Assembly (NCBI RefSeq): GCF_003351745.1
Contig: NZ_CP031222.1
Coordinates: forward strand, 850,207-914,206
Length of the DNA: 64,000 nt
Source: Aquirhabdus parva
Lineage (GTDB): Bacteria; Pseudomonadota; Gammaproteobacteria; Pseudomonadales; Moraxellaceae
Direction of reading: 5' to 3'
The notes below the pieces were generated by a model that was given only the letters and a program-made list of their open reading frames with translations, was not told where the DNA came from and searched no databases. How positions within the stretch are numbered: the first letter of the stretch is position 1; every line of letters starts with the position of its first letter. The position numbers and the translations under genes are program-made. Shown one piece after another: positions 9,723 through 19,881 of the stretch.

Positions 9723-9838
9723 ATTCTTATCGTGCTATGTCATCTATTTAACCCACTCTGTTTTATTGTGCGATTGCCCAATAAACCAGAGGTTAAGTGA
9801 AGTCATTTTCTGTTTAGCGCACCAATCAGTCGACTCAC

Positions 9839-10642
9839 TTAGCTGATCAAACTTACTTGTCCGCTATACAAGCGCTCGCTGCCTTTCTCAGTGAGTATTT
9901 GTAGACTGCCGTCATCAGCGATACCGATTGCGCGGGCATGCTGCACGGCTTGATCAGGTTGAATAATCTGGATGGTTTGATTGACCAGAGCATCCCAAGC
10001 CATAAAGCGTTCTTGCAATTTAGGACTATCCTGTAAAAATAAATCGATGGCCTGATGCAGGGCATGCACAACTGCAACGGTAAGAGTGAGGCGATCGATG
10101 TTCTGCTTTAATAAGGTCGCAAGATCGGTCACCGTACGATCCGCTACCAAATTTTGCATGGGTTGCAGATTGATCCCAACCCCGATGATTGCGCCGTGTT
10201 CCATATTGTGACTGGTGATAGGTTCGATCAGAATCCCACCCCATTTCGCGCCTTCAAAATAAAGATCATTGGGCCACTTCACGGAAACATTCAATGCTTT
10301 TAAGAGCGGCATATTTACCAATGCCAATGCCACTTCCAAAGCAAGCCTCCCATCTAATGGCGACGGCAATGTACTTAATAATGATAAATACAGATTCCCT
10401 GTCGGAGACTGCCAAGTTCGATTGGCTTGACCACGCCCTGCAGTTTGCTGGTTACTGATCGATAACGCATGGGTTGCGCCGCGTGCAGCCCAGAGACGGC
10501 AGTCATCATTGGTGGAGGTGGTGGTTTGTTGCCAATCAATCATGTCGAATGCTGGCAGTGCCGATGCATTTAAGTGTTGGTGAAGCTGGTCACTGAGCAT
10601 GAGATGATCAATATTGCTTAATTCTGAAGTATTCGTCGTCAT
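9839..10642 (-). CDS. birA: Biotin-[acetyl-CoA-carboxylase] ligase, monofunctional
   Basis: Activates biotin to biotinyl-AMP and attaches it to the AccB lysine. The 267-residue protein begins almost directly at the catalytic domain: TTSTND, the biotinyl-AMP loop TAGRGQANRTW, KWPND, and WGGILIEP are all visible. It lacks the N-terminal winged helix of E. coli BirA (321 residues), so it should not repress biotin genes. A small C-terminal SH3-like domain is present. The start has AGGCAG upstream. In Acinetobacter birA lies beside coaX; here coaX is about 8 kb away, beyond smc-zipA-ligA. Confidence 0.93.
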   Translation of the reverse strand: MTTNTSELSNIDHLMLSDQLHQHLNASALPAFDMIDWQQTTTSTNDDCRLWAARGATHALSISNQQTAGRGQANRTWQSPTGNLYLSLLSTLPSPLDGRLALEVALALVNMPLLKALNVSVKWPNDLYFEGAKWGGILIEPITSHNMEHGAIIGVGINLQPMQNLVADRTVTDLATLLKQNIDRLTLTVAVVHALHQAIDLFLQDSPKLQERFMAWDALVNQTIQIIQPDQAVQHARAIGIADDGSLQILTEKGSERLYSGQVSLIS

Positions 10643-10809
10643 TGTTTTTCTGCCTTGTATCTCTGTTCTATTGTCTGGTGTTTACGCAATCACTGTAAAG
10701 TGAGATTTGGTGCGTTCCGCTCACTTGCTAGGGTGATTTTTGCCTTCGGTTTTCTGGGGTTGCTGCGAACAATATAAGATATTGAAATGTGTTTATAAAT
10801 GAAGTCCTC

Positions 10810-10825
10810 TATACGATAACGTATA
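10810..10825. promoter_or_regulatory. Palindrome TATACG-N4-CGTATA
   Basis: A perfect 6+6 inverted repeat with a 4-base spacer, TATACGATAACGTATA, in the birA-GntR intergenic region. It looks like a regulator-binding site, but I cannot name the protein. TTGTACAA follows at 10832-10839. Confidence 0.3.
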
Positions 10826-10886
10826 TCGGTTTTGTACAATTCATACGCCATAATTGCATGTTATTTCATCGGAAATAGCGATTTAG

Positions 10887-10895
10887 TGCTAGTAT
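10887..10895 (+). promoter_or_regulatory. Extended -10 promoter element
   Basis: TGCTAGTAT matches the TGn-TATAAT extended -10 pattern with one change in the hexamer. The -35 region is poor, as is common for extended -10 promoters. The operator-like palindrome at 10905 would cover the transcription start. Confidence 0.35.
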
Positions 10896-10904
10896 TCTAA
10901 AAAT

Positions 10905-10919
10905 AATTGTCTGACAATT
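10905..10919. promoter_or_regulatory. GntR/FadR-family operator-like palindrome
   Basis: AATTGTCTGACAATT is a perfect 6-3-6 palindrome whose core TTGTCTGACAA fits the T-N-G-T-N3-A-C-N-A pattern known for FadR-subfamily GntR regulators such as PdhR and FadR. It lies about ten bases after an extended -10, where a bound repressor would block transcription, and upstream of a gene encoding just such a regulator. Autoregulation is inferred. Confidence 0.5.
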
Positions 10920-11219
10920 GTACATGAAGTAGTGCGTTGTCGAAGAGATATTGGTAAAGTTCAATTGAGCGTGGTTTGTGACAGTTATTTTAAAGTCAAA
11001 TATCTGATTTCAAAACAGTGTTCTTTATATGAATTATATCTCAAGTATTCAAAAAAATTATTTAGTGGATTGATGTGATCCTGCTAAAAGAGATGAATAA
11101 ATTGACGATCACAATGAGATTGACTTAAGTAAGTTCAATGAATTGGTGTTTTTAGTGTCATTGACGCTGAATTGGGATTTTGTTCGTTTGCCCAGCACAT
11201 GTACCGTAGGGGTAATAGT

Positions 11220-11921
11220 ATGGCATTTTTGGCGGCAGAAAGTTTGTCAGAACAGATTGCAAGACATATCGGTGAGCAAATTATCACTGGTGAGTTGGTC
11301 GAAGGTGAGAGGATTCAAGAGCTTAGAATCGCAAAAGACTTAAATGTCAGCCGTGGATCGGTACGCGAGGCATTACTGATTCTTGAACGTAGCTATTTAA
11401 TCAAGATTTATCCTCGCCGTGGTGCAATGGTTTCGGAGCTTTCTGTTCAGCAGATTAAGTCATTGTTTGAAGCAGGTACATTAATGTTGGGAGCGATGGT
11501 TCATCGTACCAGCGAAGCGTGGCGTCAGCCTGATAGTGAGCGAATGAATCAACTGATTCAGGATTTGTCGCTACAAGTGAAAGTCGGTGATATCGAAAAA
11601 TTTTATGACAGTGTTTTTGAGTTTTTGCAGAGTACGCATACCTTAGTCGGTAATACCTATTTACGGGATATTTTTGATAATTTACTTCCCGCATTTCGCC
11701 GCAGTTATTTTTTAACGCTCAATACCTCACGCCGTGAATTACAAGAGGCGTTTGATCTGTTTAAGCCCGTTATCGATGCGATTTTGATCCGCAAAGGGGA
11801 GCAGGCTGCTGTCTTTATGGAAGAGTTTTGCCGCCATTTACGTAATTTGGTTCTGGATTCTCTTGCACGTATGAAGCAAATCGAATTGGCGTGGGCACAA
11901 CGTTCACGACGTGGAAAATAA
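11220..11921 (+). CDS. GntR-family (FCD-type) transcriptional regulator
   Basis: A 233-residue regulator with an N-terminal winged helix (EQIARHIGEQIITGEL, SRGSVREALLIL) and an all-helical C-terminal FCD ligand domain. ATG 11220 has AGGGG seven bases upstream; an upstream in-frame ATG at 11172 lacks a good ribosome site. Two of the three His residues that bind metal in many FCD domains seem replaced: Leu in FEFLQSTHTLVGN and Phe in DLFKPVIDAI. In this it is more like FadR, which binds acyl-CoA and no metal. The ligand is unknown. The gene is translationally coupled to smc and occupies this place in Acinetobacter too. Confidence 0.88.
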   Translation: MAFLAAESLSEQIARHIGEQIITGELVEGERIQELRIAKDLNVSRGSVREALLILERSYLIKIYPRRGAMVSELSVQQIKSLFEAGTLMLGAMVHRTSEAWRQPDSERMNQLIQDLSLQVKVGDIEKFYDSVFEFLQSTHTLVGNTYLRDIFDNLLPAFRRSYFLTLNTSRRELQEAFDLFKPVIDAILIRKGEQAAVFMEEFCRHLRNLVLDSLARMKQIELAWAQRSRRGK

Positions 11922-14900
11922 TGCGGCTTCGTAGTCTTCGTCTGGCGGGTTTTAAATCTTTTGTCCATCCAACGACTCTAAATTTTAAGCAAGATCTCAC
12001 GGCGGTTGTGGGCCCAAATGGCTGCGGCAAGTCGAATGTGATCGATGCAATTCGTTGGGTGATGGGTGAGTCTTCTGCGCGTCAACTGCGCGGTGAAGCA
12101 ATGAGTGACGTCATCTTTGCGGGGACGGTCAATAAGAAACCGATTGGACAAGCCAGCGTTGAACTGCATTTTGAAAATACCTTTGGTAAATTAGGTGGTG
12201 CCTACAACGCCTATACCGAACTGTCGATTCGCCGCCAAGTCAGTCGTGACGGCCGCTCCGACTATTTCTTAAACGGCACGCGCTGCCGTCGTCGTGATAT
12301 CACTGACATTTTCTTAGGGACGGGTCTGGGACCACGTTCTTATGCCGTGATTGAGCAAGGCATGATCAATCGTCTGGTTGAAGCGAAGCCCGATGATTTG
12401 CGCGTGTTTTTGGAAGAGGCCGCAGGCGTATCGCGCTATCAAGCCCGCCGCCGTGAAACACAGCAGCACCTTGAAGATACGCGGTTGAACTTGTCCCGTC
12501 TGCAAGATCTTGCCGATGAGCTGGGTCGCCGTCGACGTGCACTGGAGCGTCAGAGCCAAGCGGCTTTGAAGCATAAAAAACTCGTAGAAGATCGCCGTGT
12601 GGCTCAGTTAGAGCTATGGACTGTTCAACATGTAAATGCAGCAAATCGCCAAGCCATCCATACCACTAAACTGACTCAACTGGGTGATGATTACCGTCAA
12701 CTACGCAGTCGGTTGAATGACTTGGATCATGCTGTTCAACAGCAATCTGTACGCTTATCACAGTTGCTTGCAGAAGCCCAGCCAATGCAAAGTGCATGGC
12801 AAGATGCTGAACGCGTGCGTCAAACAGCCGTCGCCAATCTCAGCCAACAGCAGCAAGCCGAATCTAGGCTGCTTGAGCGTAGTACCAGCGTTGAAGCTCA
12901 ACATGCGGCACTGACCCGTCAGATTGAGCATGATCAAACGGTATTGGCGGAGTTGATCGCGGTTCATGACCTGAGTCAGCCCAGACGACAAGAGCTGATT
13001 CAGACGATTTCGGCACTTGAAGTTCAATTGCCCAGTGTTCAAGAGCAAGCGCGCCAGACCCATACTGAACTACAAGACTTGCGGACACGCATTCAGAGCG
13101 CACAGCAAAAACGTGCGGATCTTGAGCGGGAACAAGATCATATCTCTCGTCAGCATACACGTCAGGCTGCACAAATCGCACAGCTTGAAAATGCACTTAA
13201 TCAGTTGGATCAAACGGCCTTGGCTGATGAGCTGCTGGATATCGATGATCAATTGGTTGAAGTGACTCAAACACTTTTGCGCCTTCGCCATGAAGCAAAT
13301 AGTGCACTGGAGAGTGTACAGACCTCTGAGCAATCACGGATCACATTGCGGGCTCAGCAAAGAGAATTGAGTCAAGTGTTTGACGGTCTGCGGGGGGAGC
13401 AGCGTGCATTGCTGGCACTACAAGAAAAAACCGATGCTAAGCAGGTCAATGCGCAAAAGAATGGTAACAAAAATGAACCGCAATATGTTGAACCTGAAGG
13501 AGCTCGTTTATTAGAGCAACTTCAGGTCAGTACAGTAGGGCAGCCGCATCTTGCACTTATTGAATCGGTACTGGGTCAATGGCTTAAGGCGCATATTAAT
13601 GCTGATGCGCCAGTTGGGCGTAATTTATTCGTATCAGGGCATCCCTTACAACCCGATATTCTAGCGGGAACAACTGCTTTTTCTTCGTGGTTGACTGAAC
13701 CGCAATCATCGGTGTGGCAACACTGGGGTGTTGTGGATACGCGTACCGATGCACTTGAACGACAGTCAGAATTAAAACCTTATCAATCACTTGTCACGCT
13801 TGATGGGCATTGGGTCGGCGCTGATTGGGCTATTGATCTGGCACGTGACGCAGTGTCCCGTTCAGGAGCCGAGAATACAGGCTTATTGGCACGTCGTATT
13901 CGTTTAGAGACTTTAAATGCAGAGCTACTCGCGAGTGAGGCGGCGTTACTTGAAGCAACCAATGCGCTGAAAGAAGCTGAGCAATTCCATACGCAGAGTG
14001 TCCAAGCCCAACAGGGTTTAGCCGCTCAGATTAATCAAGCCGAACGTAGTCAGCAAACGATAGAGCTTGCCCGTGCACGTCTTGACAGTAAGTTGCAGTC
14101 ACAGCAGGGACAGATCGAACAACAACGTCAGCAGCTATCGCTATTGAGCGCCAGTCAAGAAGAGGACATGGAGCGCTTGAACGATGTGCATATGGAGCAG
14201 GCGGCGCTTGAGCTTCGTCTAAATCCGTTAATCGCTCAAGTGGGATCGCGTGAACAAGAAGCCAGTACTGCTCAGCAGAATTTAAGTCAAACGACTTTAC
14301 AGATTCAACAACTGCGTATGCAGCAGCAGAATGCCGAGCTGGAAACGCAGACCCGGCAAATTCGGATTGAAGCGTTGCAAACAACCAGTGATCGCGCTGT
14401 TTTTCAACAAAGCCAATTAGAGGGTGAGCAGCATCAGATTCAAACAGAATTAGCGCAGGTTAGAGCGGAGATCCCAGCGCTGACCCTTGCGCTTGAAGTG
14501 GGTGAGCAAGAGGCTTTGGCTGCGGATCAACGCTGGCAGGCCCGCCAAGTCGAACTCAAAGAGGCGCAAGCTGCGGTACAGCAGCTTGAGCATGATCGTC
14601 ACAGTCAGACTCAGGCAGAAAACACACTGCGTGACGAGCTTGAGAACACACGCCTTGCATGGCAGGTTGAAAAAAGTAATTTGGCGCAACTTGCTGAGCA
14701 ATTTGCAAGTTTAGAGGCGCCTGTGCCAGATGCGACACAGTTGAATACTCAAACGCACAAGTCCGAACAAACATTACATGCAGATCTGGCACAATTGGAT
14801 AGTGCAATCCAGCGGCTGGGTGAGTTAAATTTAGCGGCGCCGGCTGAACTTGCGGAGGTCACGGAGCGCTTTGATGAATTGAATCATCAGATGGATGATT

Positions 14901-15433
14901 TGAATCAGACGCTCGCTCAGCTCGATGATGCGATGCAAACCATCGATCGGGAAACCCGTAGTCTGTTTATGGATACCTTTGATCGGGTTAATCATGAATT
15001 ACAGCAATTATTCCCTAAAGTGTTCGGCGGTGGTGAAGCACGCTTGATTTTGGAAGATGGCTGGCAGTCTGGGGTACGCTTTATGGCGCAGCCGCCCGGA
15101 AAGCGTAATAGCAGCATTGCTTTATTATCCGGTGGCGAAAAAGCACTAACTGCTTTATCCTTGGTTTTTGCGATTTTTAAACTGAATCCCGCACCATTTT
15201 GTCTTTTAGATGAAGTGGATGCACCATTAGATGATGCAAACGTTGCAAGATTTTGTCGATTGGTAACAGACCTGTCTAAAAGTGTGCAATTCATTTACAT
15301 TACCCATAATAAGTTAGCAATGATGATGGCAGGTGAATTAATGGGCGTGACGATGCCAGAAGCAGGTATTTCTAAGTTAGTAGCCGTGAATTTGGACGAA
15401 GCCGAGACCCTCGTCGCGTCAACAGGAGCTTGA
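11921..15433 (+). CDS. smc: Chromosome condensin subunit SMC
   Basis: ATPase that forms the SMC-ScpA-ScpB ring and compacts and segregates the chromosome. The 1170-residue protein has the Walker A motif GPNGCGKSNV at 31-40, two long Gln/Glu/Ala-rich coiled-coil arms, a hinge at about 520-650, the ABC signature LLSGGEKALTA near 1068-1078, and Walker B CLLDEVDAPLDD with D1097. The ATG overlaps the stop of the GntR gene (TAATG), so upstream in-frame codons are not used. Its partners ScpA and ScpB are encoded at 24507-26007; I see no MukBEF in the window. Confidence 0.96.
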   Translation: MRLRSLRLAGFKSFVHPTTLNFKQDLTAVVGPNGCGKSNVIDAIRWVMGESSARQLRGEAMSDVIFAGTVNKKPIGQASVELHFENTFGKLGGAYNAYTELSIRRQVSRDGRSDYFLNGTRCRRRDITDIFLGTGLGPRSYAVIEQGMINRLVEAKPDDLRVFLEEAAGVSRYQARRRETQQHLEDTRLNLSRLQDLADELGRRRRALERQSQAALKHKKLVEDRRVAQLELWTVQHVNAANRQAIHTTKLTQLGDDYRQLRSRLNDLDHAVQQQSVRLSQLLAEAQPMQSAWQDAERVRQTAVANLSQQQQAESRLLERSTSVEAQHAALTRQIEHDQTVLAELIAVHDLSQPRRQELIQTISALEVQLPSVQEQARQTHTELQDLRTRIQSAQQKRADLEREQDHISRQHTRQAAQIAQLENALNQLDQTALADELLDIDDQLVEVTQTLLRLRHEANSALESVQTSEQSRITLRAQQRELSQVFDGLRGEQRALLALQEKTDAKQVNAQKNGNKNEPQYVEPEGARLLEQLQVSTVGQPHLALIESVLGQWLKAHINADAPVGRNLFVSGHPLQPDILAGTTAFSSWLTEPQSSVWQHWGVVDTRTDALERQSELKPYQSLVTLDGHWVGADWAIDLARDAVSRSGAENTGLLARRIRLETLNAELLASEAALLEATNALKEAEQFHTQSVQAQQGLAAQINQAERSQQTIELARARLDSKLQSQQGQIEQQRQQLSLLSASQEEDMERLNDVHMEQAALELRLNPLIAQVGSREQEASTAQQNLSQTTLQIQQLRMQQQNAELETQTRQIRIEALQTTSDRAVFQQSQLEGEQHQIQTELAQVRAEIPALTLALEVGEQEALAADQRWQARQVELKEAQAAVQQLEHDRHSQTQAENTLRDELENTRLAWQVEKSNLAQLAEQFASLEAPVPDATQLNTQTHKSEQTLHADLAQLDSAIQRLGELNLAAPAELAEVTERFDELNHQMDDLNQTLAQLDDAMQTIDRETRSLFMDTFDRVNHELQQLFPKVFGGGEARLILEDGWQSGVRFMAQPPGKRNSSIALLSGGEKALTALSLVFAIFKLNPAPFCLLDEVDAPLDDANVARFCRLVTDLSKSVQFIYITHNKLAMMMAGELMGVTMPEAGISKLVAVNLDEAETLVASTGA

Positions 15434-15436
15434 TCC

Positions 15437-16522
15437 ATGGATATTCTGGTTGTAGCAGGCGTCATAGTCGCGGTTATCCTTATTTTAGTGGGTCTTTTCC
15501 TGATCTTTCGTCGTGCACCACAGCCGACTGCTGAAAAGGTGGTCGCAAGTGAAGAAACGCCGTCGCCACAAATTGAACTACCTTTAGATGCGGTTGAAAC
15601 CGATTCCGCACCGACAGAACCTGTCATCTCTGCCAATGATTTCATCACGCAGACGATTCATCAGCATGCTGCGCAGCATGCGAGTCAATTACATGCTGAA
15701 CATGTAGATAAACCTCAGCAAGTTCAAGGTTTTGATGAAGACCAACCTGCGGTTTTAGCGACTGCACATCATGCATTTAAGGCACCGATTCAGCCTGAGG
15801 TTTCCGCTGAGCCTGTTTCTCCAACGATCACGCTAGAGCCCGAGTCCCTTGCCCCGCAGAAAGGCGGTTTGGATGCAATGCTGGATGATCTGGAACAAGC
15901 CACCTCTTTATCCCCTCATTCACATCATCTGGATGTGGGGGCACCACTACACCATACTGAATTGGAATTAGAGTCTGCCATACCCTCGATTTCCGCAATT
16001 GACACGGCAGAATTAACCGAGTGGCAAGGGGATAGTATCCTGCTTGATGAGCATCTTGCAGATCATAGCCGCAGTGAAGAAGACAGCATTTTGGTTCAAG
16101 CTGAACAGATCATCGCCATTCATTTATTGCCAAAGAGCGGGCGCCCGCTGGAAGGCAAGATGGTATTGCGCCTCTTGCGTAAACATGGTTTACGTTTTGG
16201 CGAAATGTCGCTCTTTCATCGTTTTGAAGAAGCAACGGGTCAGGGACCAATGATGTTCAGTGTCCTGAAGTACACGCAAGAAGGCCCAGCAGGTTTTGAT
16301 CTGGATACCATGGAAAATGAAAATTTTGATGGGCTCTCGTTCTTTCTGGCCTTACCCGGTATCCGCCCGCTGCAAGGTTTTGATATGATGATGAGCACTG
16401 CACAACGCTTATGTCTAGACTGCTATTCACAATTGTTCGATGAAGAAATGAATCAATTGAGCGAGCAGTTGAAAGGGCATTATCGTCATCAAGTCTTGGA
16501 TTTTAGACCAACGCGTCTGTGA
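15437..16522 (+). CDS. zipA: Cell-division protein ZipA
   Basis: Bitopic inner-membrane protein that tethers FtsZ to the membrane at the division site. It has 361 residues: a very short periplasmic N-terminus, a membrane helix at about 2-24 (VAGVIVAVILILVGLFLIF), an acidic Pro/His-rich linker of about 200 residues, and a C-terminal FtsZ-binding domain (about 218-350, with FGEMSLFHRFEEATGQG and FFLALPGIRPLQGFDMM). CAGGAG is eight bases before ATG 15437, three bases after smc. The smc-zipA-ligA order is common in Moraxellaceae and Pseudomonas. Confidence 0.93.
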   Translation: MDILVVAGVIVAVILILVGLFLIFRRAPQPTAEKVVASEETPSPQIELPLDAVETDSAPTEPVISANDFITQTIHQHAAQHASQLHAEHVDKPQQVQGFDEDQPAVLATAHHAFKAPIQPEVSAEPVSPTITLEPESLAPQKGGLDAMLDDLEQATSLSPHSHHLDVGAPLHHTELELESAIPSISAIDTAELTEWQGDSILLDEHLADHSRSEEDSILVQAEQIIAIHLLPKSGRPLEGKMVLRLLRKHGLRFGEMSLFHRFEEATGQGPMMFSVLKYTQEGPAGFDLDTMENENFDGLSFFLALPGIRPLQGFDMMMSTAQRLCLDCYSQLFDEEMNQLSEQLKGHYRHQVLDFRPTRL

Positions 16523-16552
16523 GATATCGTCATGAGATCGCGATAAGATAAG

Positions 16553-16577
16553 AAGCACTCGATTGAGTGCTTTTTTT
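16553..16577 (+). terminator. Rho-independent terminator after zipA
   Basis: AAGCACTC, loop GATT, GAGTGCTT, continuing into a run of seven T. It lies 30 bases after the zipA stop and should separate zipA from ligA transcription. Confidence 0.85.
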
Positions 16578-16620
16578 GATCCAATGTATTTAGTCAGTTT
16601 TTAGAAAATAGAGTGGTTGA

Positions 16621-18705
<2,085 letters not shown>

Positions 18706-18772
18706 GCATGATTTTTAATGCTTTGAATTTAGTTTTATTATCAGGCGATTAAATCAGGCTTCTTGGATGTAA

Positions 18773-19513
18773 ATGCATATGACGACTCCGCGTAAACTGT
18801 GGCTAGACCTTGGCAATACGCGTTTGAAGTATTGGCTGACTGAGGGTGAAGAGATCATCACCAGTGGTGCTGAGTTGCACTTACAATCGCCTGCTGATTT
18901 ATTGCTGGGCTTAGTCGATCGATTTAGCAATTTTCAGCCATCATTTGTGGGTGTATCTTCAGTGCTGGATAGTCAGGCCAATCAACGAATCAAAAAATCG
19001 CTAAAGCCTCTGAATACCCCAATTGAGTTCGCTCAAGTCCTTGCAACATCACATGGTTTGATTACGGGTTATGATCACATCGAAAAGCTAGGGATTGATC
19101 GCTGGCTACAGGTGCTTGCGTTATCGGGACAGCAGAAGAAATTTTGTATCGTGGGTTGTGGCACGGCATTAACACTCGATTTGCTGGATGATGAAACTCA
19201 CCTCGGTGGATATATTTTGCCCAGTTTTTATTTACAGCGTGAAGCTCTAGCTCAGGGGACACGGCGTGTGCAAGTCCCTGATGGTGCATTTAGTAATCTT
19301 GGCGCAGGGCGTAATACGCAAGATGCCGTGCATCATGGCATTCTCTTGGGACTCGTCGGTGCGATTGAAAAATTAGTGCGTTCTGATCCTACCCGTGAAC
19401 TGGTGTTGACTGGCGGAGATGCGGTACTGATTCGTTATTTTCTGGATATTCCTAATCCGATTACGGTCGAAGATGATTTGTTGTTGAGAGGATTAAGGCG
19501 CTATTTCTCTTAA
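18773..19513 (+). CDS. coaX: Type III pantothenate kinase
   Basis: Phosphorylates pantothenate, the first step of coenzyme A synthesis, using the type III (ASKHA-fold) enzyme. The 246-residue protein has the phosphate motif DLGNTRLK from D12, the GIDRWLQVLAL segment, and the VGCGTALTLDLLD core followed by LGGYILPS. The first residues are ambiguous because ATG occurs at 18773 and again at 18779. It is usually adjacent to birA in this group; here it follows ligA. Confidence 0.92.
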   Translation: MHMTTPRKLWLDLGNTRLKYWLTEGEEIITSGAELHLQSPADLLLGLVDRFSNFQPSFVGVSSVLDSQANQRIKKSLKPLNTPIEFAQVLATSHGLITGYDHIEKLGIDRWLQVLALSGQQKKFCIVGCGTALTLDLLDDETHLGGYILPSFYLQREALAQGTRRVQVPDGAFSNLGAGRNTQDAVHHGILLGLVGAIEKLVRSDPTRELVLTGGDAVLIRYFLDIPNPITVEDDLLLRGLRRYFS

Positions 19514-19531
19514 ATTATTTTTTAAATGGGC

Positions 19532-19559
19532 TTGTATTTATTTTTTTTGTGTTTAAAAT
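19532..19559 (+). promoter_or_regulatory. Sigma-70-like promoter of the 19566 transcript
   Basis: TTGTAT (19532-19537) and TAAAAT (19554-19559) with a 16-base T-rich spacer. Each hexamer has one or two changes from consensus. The predicted start is about 19566. Confidence 0.55.
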
Positions 19560-19619
19560 CTGCCCACATTAGTTCAGACATTGTGTCTGGATCCCTCAAA
19601 TTCTACAGGAGCACTTGCA

Positions 19620-19646
19620 ATGGTTAAAGACGGTATTTTTGCTTAA
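19620..19646 (+). CDS. Eight-codon mini-ORF (MVKDGIFA)
   Basis: ATG GTT AAA GAC GGT ATT TTT GCT TAA, preceded by AGGAG with a spacer of eight bases. The spacing and SD are as good as those of real genes nearby. It is not rich in any one amino acid, so a classical attenuation leader for an amino-acid operon is unlikely. Translation would disturb the stem formed by AGGAGC and GCTCCT. Confidence 0.4.
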   Translation: MVKDGIFA

Positions 19647-19713
19647 CGGCAGTCGCTCCTGATTCGGACCGCTGCCCAAAGCATACGGTTCGAATGCACA
19701 GATCTTTAAAGAG

Positions 19714-19737
19714 ACCCTAGCATTCGCTAGGGTTTTT
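19714..19737 (+). terminator. Rho-independent terminator of the 19566 transcript
   Basis: ACCCTAGC, loop ATTC, GCTAGGGT, then TTTT. The 8-bp stem is perfect. It lies upstream of rtcB with no other gene before it except coaX, whose stop is 200 bases away. Confidence 0.8.
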
Positions 19738-19881
19738 CGTTTTTGGATCGCTGATTTTATGCGATTCCAATTTCTAAAAGCCCCACAACCGTATCTACTG
19801 ACGTGATTTGTAGTCTCTATCCATAAGACCACAGATCAAAACGCGCTTATCCAGCGTATATTTTTTAGTGTTAGAAACATC

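Larger units (their letters stand above)
10643..11219. other. Long intergenic region between birA and the GntR gene
   Basis: About 577 bases, AT-rich, between the divergent birA and the GntR gene. I find no ORF with a convincing ribosome site. It holds two palindromes (10810-10825 and 10905-10919), several TTGT/ACAA half-sites, an extended -10 at 10887-10895, and a TTGACG hexamer at 11102 with a weak -10 17 bases on. A promoter at 10887 would give a leader of about 315 bases. Confidence 0.5.
19566..19738 (+). ncRNA. Candidate structured small RNA or attenuated leader with mini-ORF
   Basis: The region has the outline of a discrete transcript of about 170 bases, bounded by a promoter-like sequence and a strong terminator. 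It contains a perfect hairpin CAGACA-TTG-TGTCTG (19575-19589), an SD (AGGAGC 19607-19612) with an 8-codon ORF, and two interleaved complementary pairs: AGGAGC with GCTCCT (19655-19660), and GGCAG (19648-19652) with CTGCC (19672-19676). Because the pairs interleave they could form a pseudoknot or be mutually exclusive; either would hide the SD. It matches no RNA family I can name. It may be an independent sRNA or an attenuator for rtcB, 144 bases after the terminator. Confidence 0.5.

Noticed and set aside
9723-9838. Imperfect inverted repeat between the 9006 gene and birA
   Set aside because: Several mismatches and no T-run; not a convincing terminator.
12314-14807. Many ORFs of 65-120 codons on both strands within smc
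   Set aside because: They lie wholly within a well-supported SMC reading frame and have no start signals.
19685-19700. tRNA-like T-loop sequence GGTTCGAATGC
   Set aside because: The flanking bases do not form a 5-bp T-stem, and no acceptor stem or anticodon arm can be drawn; it lies within the small-RNA candidate.
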